From NCBI RefSeq assembly GCF_004402705.1, contig NZ_SOFM01000006.1, positions 7,584 through 71,583 on the forward strand: DNA of 64,000 nucleotides, read 5' to 3'. Position 1 is the first letter of the stretch; each line of letters opens with the position of its first letter. Positions 25,516 to 35,072 of the stretch are shown in pieces. The notes beneath the pieces were generated by a model. The model searched no databases, was not told where the DNA came from, and saw only the letters and a program-made list of their open reading frames with translations. The position numbers and the translations under genes were made by a program. The stretch is from Cryobacterium mannosilyticum (GTDB taxonomy: Bacteria; Actinomycetota; Actinomycetes; Actinomycetales; Microbacteriaceae).

Positions 25516-28503
25516 GTGTTCCGGCCCGAAGACCCATTGATCCTGCCGGCGCGGCCGGTCGATCCGCCCTCGCCCGGGTTTCCGCTGATCGCCAGCGCCG
25601 CCCCGGTGGTGGTCGCTGTCGCGATCTGGATGTTCACCGGCTCGGCCTTCGTGCTCCTCTTCGCCGTCCTCGGCCCCGTCATCGCAGTGGGCAGCATGGT
25701 CGACGGCCGCCGCACCCGGCGCCGCACCCGGATCCGAGCGGACGAGACCCACCGGGCCGCTCTGGCGGCGCTCCGCGTGAAAGTCGAACAGCGCAGGACC
25801 GCCCTGGTCCGGGCCGCCTGGGGTCGCACCCCGTCGGCGGCCGGCATCCTCCAGGATCCCGGCGGCACCGTGCACTGGAGCGCGAGACCGGCCGCGCCGG
25901 TGCTGGTCAGCCTGGGCAGCGGCGACGTGACCAGCGGGCTGCGGTTGGAGGGTGCCGACCCCGACGACGAACCGGGAATCCGCGCGCTGGCGGCCACCCT
26001 GACCGGCGCGCCGATCACCGCGGACCTGCACGACGGCGTCGGCATCGTGGCGGCACCGGCCCTGGGCCGGGCGATGGCCAGGGGGCTGCTGGTGCAGGCG
26101 GCCGCGGTCCTGCCCCCTGGCCCGGTCGGCCTCGCCGCGCTGCCGCCCGGCCACTGGGCCTGGGCGACGTCCCTCCCGCACGCCGCGGCCCGGTCGCCGG
26201 ACCGGCTGATCACCGTCTGCGACAGCGAGACGCCCGCCGGCGTCCCGACCGGATCCCGGCCGCTCATCGCGCTTGGCCGCTGCCTGGAGGAACTCCCCAC
26301 CGGCTGCGACACCATCGTGCGCGCGCACGGGCCGACGCGCGCCGAAATCGTGCGGTCGCCCGTGCATCCCGCCGGACTCCGCTTCCGCCCGGAGCTGGTG
26401 ACCCGTGACCAGGCCGCCGGCTTCGCCGTGCGGCTGGGCGAGAGAGCTCGTACGGCCGGGCTGATCGGCCGGTACGGTCCCGTTCCCGCCTCGGTGACCC
26501 TGGCGGAGCTGGCCGAAGCCGACCCGGCGGCCGTCCTGCCTCGGTCGCCGGGGACCGCGGCGGGATCGTCACGCCCGCCGGGCCTCGCCGGTGTGATCGG
26601 CATCGGCGAACAAGGCAGGGTGACGCTGGACCTCGTCGCGGCCGGCCCGCACGCCGTCGTCGGAGGCACCACGGGCAGCGGCAAGAGCGAACTCCTGGTG
26701 ACCTGGGTCGCGGCGATGGCCGCGGCCCATCCGCACGACGCGGTGACCTTCCTGCTGATCGATTTCAAGGGCGGCGCCGCATTCCGCCCCCTGGTCGCCC
26801 TGCCCCACTGCGTGGGTCTCATCACCGACCTCGACGGGCGGCAGGCCGCCCGCGCCCTGGCCAGCCTGGCCGCGGAGCTGCGGCACCGGGAGCGGGCCAT
26901 GCGCGCCGCCGGCGCCCGCGACATCACCGAACTGAACAGCGCAGGTCCCCGGTCGAATCCGCTCCCGCGCCTCGTGATCGTGGTGGACGAATTCGCCACC
27001 ATGCTCACGGCCTTCCCCGAGCTGCACGCGCTCTTCCTCGACATCGCGGCGCGCGGTCGCTCGCTCGGAGTACACCTGATCCTCTGCACGCAGCGCCCCA
27101 ACGGCGTCGTGCGCGACGCCCTGCTCGCGAACTGCAACCTGAGGGTCTCCCTGCGGGTGAACAACCGCGCCGACAGCCAGGCCGTGCTGGGAACGGATGC
27201 CGCCGCCGCGCTCCCGGCCGCCGTGCCGGGGCGTTGCCTCATCTCGGCGCTCGAAGGAGACCCTCTGCTCTGCCAGGTGGCCACGACCACCGAAGCCGAC
27301 CTCAGGGCGATCGTCGGTCGGTGCGGCGAGAATCGCCGCGGTGCGGAGCCGAACCCGCGCCGGCCCTGGCTCGACCCGCTGCCCCGCCGGGTGACGCGGA
27401 ACGACCTGGCCCGCGTCGAGACGGCGGCCACGACCACGACCACGACCAGGGAACCAGGAGGACCGGCCACCGGCGTTCTCCTCGGGCTGCTCGACGAACC
27501 GGAGCACCAACGCTACCGGGTCGCCCGCTACGATCCGGAGCGCGACGGCCACCTCCTCGTCGTCGGGGCCGGGCACGCCGGCAAGAGCACAGTGCTGGCA
27601 TCCGTCGCAGCCCAGTATTCCCATTCCGGCATGGCCGCGGTCCTGGCTCCTCCGCCTGACGTCGAATCGGTCTGGGACACCCTCGCCCAGGCGCGAGCCT
27701 GCCTCGACGCCGGCTCCCGGGAGGCCCGGCTCGTCCTGCTGGACGACTTCGATTCGGTGTACGCCCGGTGGGGCGATGAACACCGGGCGGCCGCGCTCGA
27801 ACGGCTCACCAGTCTGCTCCGCGACGGGCCGGCCGCCGGACTGGTCATCGTCGTCGCCGTGCAACACCTCTCCGGCGCTCTGCAGGCGCTGCCTTCGTTC
27901 TGTCAGAGCCGGCTGGTGCTGCGGATGCCGGATGCCGGCGCCCACGTCGCCGCCGGAGCGGATCCAGCCCTGTTCGACGCGGCCGTGCCCCCGGGCGGCG
28001 GTTGCTGGAACGGCGCACGCATCCAGCTGCTCCAGCCGGAGCCGGGTGCCGTTCGTTCCTCACCCGGAAGGGGCCCCGCCGCCGCCGCAGGGGACACCGC
28101 TGTGGGGCACGCCGCCGCGGGGGACACCCTCGCCGGGCACCGCTCCCTGCTCGTCGTGGCAGCCTCGCCGGCCCGCACCATCGCGGCTCTCACCTCAGCC
28201 CGTGCCGGGGAGATCATCGACCTCTCCGCCAACGTAAGCGCGGAGGCCGGCCGGCTCAGGGTGCTGGCCGACGACGGTGCCGTCCTGGTCGGCGACACCG
28301 ACACCTGGCAGGCACACTGGTCGCTGCTCGGGCTGCTGCGCCCGCATACGGCGATCGTGTTCGACGGCTGCGGCCTGGCCGATTTCCGCGCCATCAGCCG
28401 TCGCCGGGACCTGCCACCGCCGCTCGCCCCCGGCCGGTGCCGGGTCTGGGTGCTGCGCCCCGACGGCGCCGTCGTGCGGGCGACGCTCCCGGCGCCTGGC
28501 TGA
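25516..28503 (+). CDS. EccC-like FtsK/SpoIIIE membrane ATPase without an ESX locus
   Basis: 995 residues. Two closely spaced membrane helices at about 25-60. First ATPase domain (about 340-620): Walker A GGTTGSGKSE, Walker B LVIVVDEFATM, plus LLIDFKGGAAF and TQRPNGVV, as in type VII secretion EccC/EssC. Second domain (about 660-860): GAGHAGKST and LVLLDDFDSV. A third ATPase domain, usual for EccC, is reduced or absent. No WXG100, EccB, EccD, EccE or mycosin gene is in the window. GTG start 89 bp after the FHA gene. A DNA-translocase function is less likely because the gamma domain of FtsK is not seen. Confidence 0.88.
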   Translation: MFRPEDPLILPARPVDPPSPGFPLIASAAPVVVAVAIWMFTGSAFVLLFAVLGPVIAVGSMVDGRRTRRRTRIRADETHRAALAALRVKVEQRRTALVRAAWGRTPSAAGILQDPGGTVHWSARPAAPVLVSLGSGDVTSGLRLEGADPDDEPGIRALAATLTGAPITADLHDGVGIVAAPALGRAMARGLLVQAAAVLPPGPVGLAALPPGHWAWATSLPHAAARSPDRLITVCDSETPAGVPTGSRPLIALGRCLEELPTGCDTIVRAHGPTRAEIVRSPVHPAGLRFRPELVTRDQAAGFAVRLGERARTAGLIGRYGPVPASVTLAELAEADPAAVLPRSPGTAAGSSRPPGLAGVIGIGEQGRVTLDLVAAGPHAVVGGTTGSGKSELLVTWVAAMAAAHPHDAVTFLLIDFKGGAAFRPLVALPHCVGLITDLDGRQAARALASLAAELRHRERAMRAAGARDITELNSAGPRSNPLPRLVIVVDEFATMLTAFPELHALFLDIAARGRSLGVHLILCTQRPNGVVRDALLANCNLRVSLRVNNRADSQAVLGTDAAAALPAAVPGRCLISALEGDPLLCQVATTTEADLRAIVGRCGENRRGAEPNPRRPWLDPLPRRVTRNDLARVETAATTTTTTREPGGPATGVLLGLLDEPEHQRYRVARYDPERDGHLLVVGAGHAGKSTVLASVAAQYSHSGMAAVLAPPPDVESVWDTLAQARACLDAGSREARLVLLDDFDSVYARWGDEHRAAALERLTSLLRDGPAAGLVIVVAVQHLSGALQALPSFCQSRLVLRMPDAGAHVAAGADPALFDAAVPPGGGCWNGARIQLLQPEPGAVRSSPGRGPAAAAGDTAVGHAAAGDTLAGHRSLLVVAASPARTIAALTSARAGEIIDLSANVSAEAGRLRVLADDGAVLVGDTDTWQAHWSLLGLLRPHTAIVFDGCGLADFRAISRRRDLPPPLAPGRCRVWVLRPDGAVVRATLPAPG

Positions 28504-28515
28504 CCGGTGCCGGAC

Positions 28516-29631
28516 TCAGGCGAGGACGTCGGCGATCTCGGCCAGCGGAAGACCGTGGGCGGTCGCGACCGGCGCGCTGGTGACCAGGCCGCCGGCCGTG
28601 GACAGGCCGAGCGCCAGCGCGGCATCCGCCCGCACGGCGTCCTTCCAGCCCCGGTTTGCGAGCAGCCGAACGTACGGCAGTGTGGCGTTGGTGAGGGCGT
28701 ATGTCGACGTGTTCGGCACGGCGCCCGGCATATTCGCGACGCAGTAGAACAGCGACCGGTGCACGACGAACGTGGGGTCGGCGTGGGTTGTCGGATGCGA
28801 ATCCGCGAAACAGCCCCCCTGGTCGACCGCGATGTCCACGAGCACGCTGCCCGGCTTCATCCGGGAGACCAGCTCATTGCTGACCAGCTTGGGGGCCCTG
28901 GCGCCCGGGATCAGCACCGACCCGATGACCAGGTCGGACTCGACCAGGGCGCGGTCGATCTCGTAGCTGTTGGAGGCGATCGTCTGTACCCGGCCGTAGT
29001 GCAGGGCGTCGAGCTCCCGCAGCCGGAACAGGTTGGTGTCGAGCACGGTCACCTGGGCGCCGAGCCCCAGGGCGACCTGCATCGCGGCCGTGCCGGCCAC
29101 ACCGCCGCCGAGCACGGTGACCCGGGCAGGGTGGGTGCCGGGAACACCCGGGACCAGGAGACCGGGCCCGCCGTTCGGCTTGAGCATGGCGTTGGCGCCG
29201 ACGATCGGCGCCAGGCGGCCGGCGACTTCGCTCATCGGTGCCAGCAACGGCAGCGCGCGGGAGGGAAGCTGAACGGTCTCATACGCGATGGCGGTGACGC
29301 CGCTAGAGAGCAGGGCACGGGTCAGGGCAGGCTCCGCGGCGAGGTGGAGGTAGGTGAACAACAGAAGGTCGGGCCGGAAGAAGCCGTACTCGCTGTCGAT
29401 CGGCTCTTTCACCTTGAGCAGCAGGTCCGCCTCCGACCAGGTGGATGCCGCATCGGGCATGATCCTGGCGCCGGCCACGGCATATGCCTCGTCCGTGATC
29501 GACGAGCCTGCCCCGGCGCCGGTCTCGATCAGCACCTGGTGGCCCTGGGCCACCAGGTCGTGCACGCCCGCCGGGGTGATCGCGACCCTGAACTCGTTGT
29601 TCTTGACCTCTGACGGGATTGCGACCTTCAT
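28516..29631 (-). CDS. ald: Alanine dehydrogenase
   Basis: 371 residues, the normal family length. Converts L-alanine and NAD+ to pyruvate, ammonia and NADH. MKVAIPSEVKNNEFRVAITP is the typical N-terminus. The substrate lysine lies in LLKVKEP and the histidine in FTYLHLAA. The NAD-binding loop is VTVLGGGVAGTAA. The start at 29631 has an AGGAG site; the frame extends much further upstream without support. It diverges from the polyamine-type ABC operon over 256 bp. Confidence 0.95.
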   Translation of the reverse strand: MKVAIPSEVKNNEFRVAITPAGVHDLVAQGHQVLIETGAGAGSSITDEAYAVAGARIMPDAASTWSEADLLLKVKEPIDSEYGFFRPDLLLFTYLHLAAEPALTRALLSSGVTAIAYETVQLPSRALPLLAPMSEVAGRLAPIVGANAMLKPNGGPGLLVPGVPGTHPARVTVLGGGVAGTAAMQVALGLGAQVTVLDTNLFRLRELDALHYGRVQTIASNSYEIDRALVESDLVIGSVLIPGARAPKLVSNELVSRMKPGSVLVDIAVDQGGCFADSHPTTHADPTFVVHRSLFYCVANMPGAVPNTSTYALTNATLPYVRLLANRGWKDAVRADAALALGLSTAGGLVTSAPVATAHGLPLAEIADVLA

Positions 29632-29780
29632 GGCGCTCCTTCGACTGGCATGGGACCTTCGACCGGCACGGGGCCGTTCCGCCCCTGGACGCGATTCTAG
29701 CGGGGCTCCAGCACCGATTTCGAGTGCGGATGACGCCGTAAAGCGCGGATTTCGCGAGTTAAGCCATCCACAATTAACGA

Positions 29781-29803
29781 TTTGGCCACTCTTCGGTGGC
29801 AAA
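29781..29803. promoter_or_regulatory. Imperfect palindrome between ald and the polyamine-transporter operon
   Basis: TTTGGCCAC and GTGGCAAA arms flank a short spacer, next to an unusually AT-rich stretch for this genome (29764-29783, with two TTAA tetranucleotides). This is the obvious place for shared control of the divergent genes, possibly by an Lrp-type regulator. Not verified. Confidence 0.35.
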
Positions 29804-29887
29804 ACCGCTCTGCTGTGCGAGTATCTACCCACCCGCACTGTTGCGCGTGAGAGTTCACCCGCTGAAAGACGCAAGGAGACCCCACAG

Positions 29888-31099
29888 ATGAAGCCCAGGC
29901 CGTTGCCCGCAGACCCGATGATCCAGCAGCTCATTCGTCAGGCCCAGCGTGCCCAACTGGGTCGCCGCACCCTCCTCACCGGCGCGGGTGCCGGAGCGGC
30001 CGCGCTGGCCCTTGCCGCCTGTTCGACCGGGGGTGCCGCCAAGCCGAAGGCTGCGGCTGACAAGTCCGCCGCGGAGAAGAGCATCCGCTGGGACAACTGG
30101 GCGCTCTACATCGACGTGGACGACGCCGGTGACTACCCCACGCTCGACGCGTACACCACGAAGACCGGGATCAAGGTCAAGTACACCGAGGCCGTCGACG
30201 ACAACAACACCTACTACGGCAAGGTGAAGGACCAGCTGGCCCTCGGCAAGGACATCGGCGCCGACACCGTCTGCCTGACCGACTGGATGGTGGGCCGGCT
30301 GATCCGGTTCGGCTACACCCAGGAACTCGACCACGCCAACATCCCGAACCTCGCCAACCTGCAGCCGTCGTTGAAGGACGTCGGCTTCGACAAGGGTCGC
30401 AAGATGTCGGTGCCATGGCAGGGCGGCTTCGCCGGCATCTGTTGGAACAAGGAGAAGCTCCCGAACGGGATCGCCTCGGTCGAGGAACTCTGGGACCCCA
30501 AGCTCAAGGGCCGGGTCGGTGTGCTGTCGGAGATGCGCGACACCATGGGCCTGATCATGCTGGACGCGGGCGTGGACATCTCCGGGGACTGGGGCGACGA
30601 CGAGTTCAACGCCGCGATCGACGTGCTCAAGAAGCAGGTCTCCGACGGCCAGGTTCGCAACATCAAGGGCAACTCCTACAAGGAGGACCTGATCAACGGG
30701 GACACCCTTGCGGCGATCGTCTGGTCGGGTGACATCGTGCAGCTCAACGCGGAGAACGGCGACAAATGGGAGTTCGTCGTGCCGGAGAAGGGCGGCACCC
30801 TGTGGAACGACAACTTCGTCGTGCCGATCGGTTCGACCCACAAGAAGAACGTCGAAGAGCTGATCAACTACTACTACGACCCGGCCGTCGCGGCCGAGGT
30901 CGCGGCCTACGTGAACTACATCACACCGGTCGTCGGGGCCAGGGAAGCGGCCATGGCGATCGACCCGGAACTCGCGAGCAACCAGCTCATCTTCCCCGAC
31001 GACGCCACCCTGGCCAAGGCGCGGGTCTTCCGCACCCTGACCGGGGCGGAAGAACAGAAGTATGACGCGGCGTTCCAGAGCATCCTGCTCGGGTCCTGA
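29888..31099 (+). CDS. Spermidine/putrescine-type ABC substrate-binding lipoprotein (PotD-like)
   Basis: 403 residues. The N-terminus combines a twin-arginine-like LGRRTLLTGAG with the lipobox LALAAC, so it is an anchored binding protein. The mature part (IRWDNWALYIDVDDAGDYPT, CLTDWMVGRLIRFGYTQELD, GDIVQLNAENGDKWEFVVP) is typical of polyamine-binding proteins. The ATG at 29888 follows an AAGGAG site; the frame is open upstream but unsupported. First gene of potDABC-type order with tight spacing (3, 2 and overlap). Confidence 0.93.
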   Translation: MKPRPLPADPMIQQLIRQAQRAQLGRRTLLTGAGAGAAALALAACSTGGAAKPKAAADKSAAEKSIRWDNWALYIDVDDAGDYPTLDAYTTKTGIKVKYTEAVDDNNTYYGKVKDQLALGKDIGADTVCLTDWMVGRLIRFGYTQELDHANIPNLANLQPSLKDVGFDKGRKMSVPWQGGFAGICWNKEKLPNGIASVEELWDPKLKGRVGVLSEMRDTMGLIMLDAGVDISGDWGDDEFNAAIDVLKKQVSDGQVRNIKGNSYKEDLINGDTLAAIVWSGDIVQLNAENGDKWEFVVPEKGGTLWNDNFVVPIGSTHKKNVEELINYYYDPAVAAEVAAYVNYITPVVGAREAAMAIDPELASNQLIFPDDATLAKARVFRTLTGAEEQKYDAAFQSILLGS

Positions 31100-31102
31100 G
31101 CC

Positions 31103-32302
31103 ATGACGACGAGCGCGTTCGCGGCGCAGGGGGCCGACCTGGAACTGGTCGGCATTCAGAAGCGGTTCCCCGGTTTCACGGCAATCGAACACCTGGACCT
31201 GAAGATCCCGGCCGGGTCGTTCTTCGCCCTGCTCGGGCCGTCCGGATGCGGCAAGACCACCACCCTGCGCCTGGTCGCCGGACTCGAGGAACCCACTGCG
31301 GGTCGCATCCTGATCGGCGGCAAGGACATCACCGGGCAGAAGTCCTACCAGAGGCCGGTGAATACGGTCTTCCAGAGCTACGCGCTCTTCCCGCACATGA
31401 CCGTGCTCGAGAACGTGGCGTTCGGGCTGCGCCGGCGCCGGATCGACGAACCGGTCGCCAAGGCGCACGAGGCGCTGCGCCTGGTCGAACTCGACCACCT
31501 CGCAGCCCGCAAACCCCAGCAGCTCTCCGGCGGACAGCAGCAGCGGGTGGCGCTGGCCCGGGCGATCGTGAACCGGCCGGCCCTGCTCCTGCTCGATGAG
31601 CCGCTCGGCGCCCTGGACCTCAAGCTGCGCCGGCAGATGCAGCTCGAGCTCAAGACCATCCAGGAAGAGGTGGGCCTGACGTTCCTGCACGTGACCCACG
31701 ACCAGGAGGAGGCCATGACCATGGCCGACACCGTCGCGGTGATGAACAAGGGCCGGATCGAGCAGATGGGGGCCCCGGAGGAACTGTACGAACTGCCCAG
31801 GACCGCGTTCGTGGCGAACTTCCTCGGCCAGTCGAACCTCTTCACCGGCCCTGTCGTCGGCAGCACCAGCGACGCCATCGCGGTGGCGGTCGCCGGGCAG
31901 AGGATCGTGGTGCCGGCCGCCCGGGCCCATCGCCACGCCGGCGAGGTCACCATCGGGATCCGCCCCGAGAAGCTCAGCCTGCACCTGTCGGCCCCCGCCG
32001 ACGACCCGGCCCGCAACACCATGGGCCCCGGCCGGGTGATCGACGTCTCCTTCAGCGGGGTGAGCACGCAATATCTGATCACCGTCCCGCAGGTGGGGAC
32101 CCTCATCGTTTTCGCCCAGAACATGGCCTTCGGGCCCGTCGCTGAGGAGGGCGGGGAGGTCTGGGTCAGCTGGGACATCACGCACGGCTTCGGCCTGGAG
32201 GACGAGCCCGCCGACACGCCACGGTTCGAGGCGGACACCACCACGAGGAGCATCGCGGCGCAGAGGCGGGCGTCCCTGATCACGGAGCTCGAGGAGGTCT
32301 GA
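31103..32302 (+). CDS. Spermidine/putrescine-type ABC transporter ATPase (PotA-like)
   Basis: 399 residues. Walker A GPSGCGKTT, signature LSGGQQQRVALARAI, Walker B LLLLDEPLGALD and switch VTHDQEEA. A C-terminal TOBE-like regulatory domain extends from about residue 240. Powers the transporter with the two downstream permeases. Starts 3 bp after the binding protein stop. Confidence 0.95.
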   Translation: MTTSAFAAQGADLELVGIQKRFPGFTAIEHLDLKIPAGSFFALLGPSGCGKTTTLRLVAGLEEPTAGRILIGGKDITGQKSYQRPVNTVFQSYALFPHMTVLENVAFGLRRRRIDEPVAKAHEALRLVELDHLAARKPQQLSGGQQQRVALARAIVNRPALLLLDEPLGALDLKLRRQMQLELKTIQEEVGLTFLHVTHDQEEAMTMADTVAVMNKGRIEQMGAPEELYELPRTAFVANFLGQSNLFTGPVVGSTSDAIAVAVAGQRIVVPAARAHRHAGEVTIGIRPEKLSLHLSAPADDPARNTMGPGRVIDVSFSGVSTQYLITVPQVGTLIVFAQNMAFGPVAEEGGEVWVSWDITHGFGLEDEPADTPRFEADTTTRSIAAQRRASLITELEEV

Positions 32303-32304
32303 CG

Positions 32305-33219
32305 ATGGCGTTCGCCGCGTTCGCCACGACCACCAGCGAGGCCGAGCAGGTGCCGCGGCGCAAGAGCCCGGTCGCGCTCCTGCTGTTGCTTCCCGGCATC
32401 CTCTACCTGGTGCTGTTCTTCCTCACCCCGCTCGTCTCCCTGCTGTTGACGTCGTTCCAGGCCCCGTCCGAGTTCGGGGACATCGGCCAGTACACCTACG
32501 CGTTCCGGTGGGAGAACTACGTGCAGGTCGTCACCGACTATCTGCCGCACATCCTGCGCTCGTTCGGTTTCGCGCTGATCGCGACCGTGCTCGCGCTGGT
32601 CTTCAGCTACCCGCTCGCCTACTTCATCGGTGTGACGGCCAGGCGCTGGCCGCTGGCGCAGAGCCTCATGCTCGTGCTCGTCATCGCGCCGTTCTTCATC
32701 AGCTTCCTGCTACGCACCCTCGCCTGGAAGCAGATCCTCTCCGATGAATCGTTCATCATCACCTCGCTGAAGGCGGTGGCCCTGATGGCGCCGGATGCCC
32801 ACTTCACCGGAACGCCCGCAGCCGTCATCTTCGGTCTGACCTACAACTTCATCCCGTTCATGACCCTCCCGCTGTACACGACCCTCGAACGCCTCGACCT
32901 GCGCTACCTCGAGGCGGCCAGAGACCTGTACGCGCACCCGGTCGAGGTGTTCCGCAAGGTGACCATCCCGCTGTCGATGCCTGGGATCGTGGCCGGCACC
33001 CTGCTGACCTTCATCCCCGCCGCCGGCGACTACGTGAACGCCAGCCGGGACTTCCTCGGCGGGCCGGACAGCCAGATGATCGGAAACGTGATCGAGGCCA
33101 ACTTCCTGGTGCTGCAGAACTACCCGGCCGCCGCGGCGCTCTCGATCATCCTGATGAGCGTGATCCTCGTCATCGTGAGCGTCTACGTCAAGCGGGCCGG
33201 AACGGAGGAGCTGCTGTGA
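32305..33219 (+). CDS. Spermidine/putrescine-type ABC permease, subunit 1 (PotB-like)
   Basis: 304 residues with six membrane helices. The cytoplasmic coupling loop EAARDLYAHPVEVFRKVTIP (EAA motif) contacts the ATPase. It begins 2 bp after the ATPase stop and overlaps the second permease by 4 nt (GTGA). Confidence 0.94.
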   Translation: MAFAAFATTTSEAEQVPRRKSPVALLLLLPGILYLVLFFLTPLVSLLLTSFQAPSEFGDIGQYTYAFRWENYVQVVTDYLPHILRSFGFALIATVLALVFSYPLAYFIGVTARRWPLAQSLMLVLVIAPFFISFLLRTLAWKQILSDESFIITSLKAVALMAPDAHFTGTPAAVIFGLTYNFIPFMTLPLYTTLERLDLRYLEAARDLYAHPVEVFRKVTIPLSMPGIVAGTLLTFIPAAGDYVNASRDFLGGPDSQMIGNVIEANFLVLQNYPAAAALSIILMSVILVIVSVYVKRAGTEELL

Positions 33220-34022
33220 AATTCTCCCTCGGGCGGTGGCTGCTGCCGGTCTACGCCGTGCTCGCCCTGCTCTTCCTGATGGTACCGATCGTTTACACCT
33301 TCATCTTCTCGTTCAACGACTCGCAGAAGTCGAACATCACCTGGCGCGGCTTCACCCTCGACAAGTGGCTCAACGTCTGCAATGTTCAGAACGGCGCCGT
33401 CTGCGAGGCGTTCGGCAACAGCCTCATCATCGGCGCGGTCGCCACCGTGGCCGCGACCGCGCTCGGCACCATGATCGCGATCGCCATCGTGCGGTATCGG
33501 TTCCGGTTCCGCTCCGGGGTGAGCCTGCTCCTGTTCCTGCCGATGGCCACGCCGGAGGTGGTGCTCGGCGCGGGTCTGGCCGCCCAGTTCCTGTCCGTGG
33601 GCGTGCCCAAGGACATGGTGACGATCATCCTGGCGCACACCATGTTCTGCATCAGCTTCGTCGTGGTCACGGTCAAGGCCAGGGTGGCCGGCCTCGACCC
33701 GGCCCTGGAGGAGGCGGGCCGCGACCTGTACGGTTCGCCGGGACAGGTCTTCCTGCGGATCACGTTCCCCCTGCTGCTGCCGGGGATCCTCGCCGCCGCG
33801 CTGCTCTCCTTCGCGCTCAGCTTCGACGACTTCATCATCACGAACTTCAACTCGGGGGCGGTGACGACGTTCCCGAAGTACATCTACATCTCGGCGTCGC
33901 GCGGCATCCCGGCGGAGGCGAACGTGGTGGCCTCCGCCGTGTTCATCCTGGCGTTGGTGATCGTGGTCAGCGCTCAGGTGTCAGCCGCGGCTCGGGCGAA
34001 ACGGCTCGCGAAGTCGGGTTGA
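33216..34022 (+). CDS. Spermidine/putrescine-type ABC permease, subunit 2 (PotC-like)
   Basis: 268 residues with six membrane helices. The EAA coupling loop reads EEAGRDLYGSPGQVFLRITF. GTG start within the stop of the first permease. Last gene of the operon; it converges on the asparaginase gene with only 10 bp between stops. Confidence 0.94.
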   Translation: MKFSLGRWLLPVYAVLALLFLMVPIVYTFIFSFNDSQKSNITWRGFTLDKWLNVCNVQNGAVCEAFGNSLIIGAVATVAATALGTMIAIAIVRYRFRFRSGVSLLLFLPMATPEVVLGAGLAAQFLSVGVPKDMVTIILAHTMFCISFVVVTVKARVAGLDPALEEAGRDLYGSPGQVFLRITFPLLLPGILAAALLSFALSFDDFIITNFNSGAVTTFPKYIYISASRGIPAEANVVASAVFILALVIVVSAQVSAAARAKRLAKSG

Positions 34023-34032
34023 TCGGAGAGGG

Positions 34033-35058
34033 TCAGACGTAGCTGGCGTGGATCTGGCCGACCTGGCGTCCGCCGCCGTAGACGGCGAGGCCCAGGTCGG
34101 GGAGCAGCGCCTCGACGTCGGTGTGCGCGATCGCGCCCGCATCCGCCAGCAGGCGCAGGGCCACGATGGTGGCCGCCCGCAGGTTGCCGTCGAGGATCTT
34201 CAGGGCCACGGTGATCCCGTTCGCGGCCGAGGCGACCATGATGCCCTCCGCGCCGGTCTTGATGAACAGGCCGAGCCGTTCGATCACGATGGTGTCGGGC
34301 AGCCCGGGGCCGGCGATGACCCAGCCGTTCTGCCGCACCGCCTCGGCGAGGAACCCGGCTTCGCGGTAGATCGCGAACGGCGAGTTCGACTTGGACGTGG
34401 CGATCCGGGCGATGCCGCGGGCCAGGGCCGTCAGCGAGAGGGCGTGCACGGGCGCGCCGCAGCCGTCGATCCCGGTCGCGGACGGCCGTTCGCCGGTGAA
34501 CCGCTCGACGACGTCGAGGATGCGTTTCTGCAGCGGATGCTCCGGGTCCAGGTAGCCGTTCAGCGGCCAGCCGTTCTGCTTGCAGGCGACGAGCATCGCG
34601 GCGTGCTTGCCCGAGCAGTTCATGTAGACCGGGGCCTTGCCGGCTCCCAGCCGCACCAGCGCATCGCGGGTGGCGGAGTCGTCGGGCCACGCGGCGGGGC
34701 AGGCGAGAGCCGTCTCGGGGATCCCGGCCCGGAACAGCAGGCCCCGCACGAGGTCGGCGTGGCGCTGGGTGCCACTGTGGCTGGCCGTGGCGATCGCCGC
34801 GTCCTCACCGCGCAGGGTGACGCCGCTGGCCATCACGGCGATGGCCTGGAACGGCTTCATCGACGACCTGGGGAAGATAGGGGTCGTCACGTCGCCGAGG
34901 GCGCGGAGGACCGCGCCCTCGCTGGTGAGCACGACCGCGGAACCCGCGTGCCTGGACTCGATGAAGCCGCTGCGCTCGACGACGGCGAGTTCGACCGCAT
35001 CGGCGACCGTGAACGTGTGCGGACCGTGCAGGGTCGCGGCTGTGTAGGGAGAGGTCAC
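34033..35058 (-). CDS. Asparaginase II family protein
   Basis: 341 residues. Matches the bacterial asparaginase II family (Rhizobium etli AnsA-like type), not the E. coli type I/II fold: PRSSMKPFQA, ATASHSGTQRHADLV, NCSGKHAAML and GIDGCGAP. Predicted to release ammonia from asparagine. Second gene of an operon 14 bp behind the GabT-like gene, which fits amino-nitrogen recovery. No signal peptide. Confidence 0.9.
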   Translation of the reverse strand: MTSPYTAATLHGPHTFTVADAVELAVVERSGFIESRHAGSAVVLTSEGAVLRALGDVTTPIFPRSSMKPFQAIAVMASGVTLRGEDAAIATASHSGTQRHADLVRGLLFRAGIPETALACPAAWPDDSATRDALVRLGAGKAPVYMNCSGKHAAMLVACKQNGWPLNGYLDPEHPLQKRILDVVERFTGERPSATGIDGCGAPVHALSLTALARGIARIATSKSNSPFAIYREAGFLAEAVRQNGWVIAGPGLPDTIVIERLGLFIKTGAEGIMVASAANGITVALKILDGNLRAATIVALRLLADAGAIAHTDVEALLPDLGLAVYGGGRQVGQIHASYV

Positions 35059-35072
35059 GGGGTCAGGCGGGA

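Noticed and set aside
25516..28503. Calling the cluster a type VII secretion system
   Set aside because: Only an EccC-like ATPase is present; no WXG100 substrate, EccB/D/E or mycosin gene is in the window.
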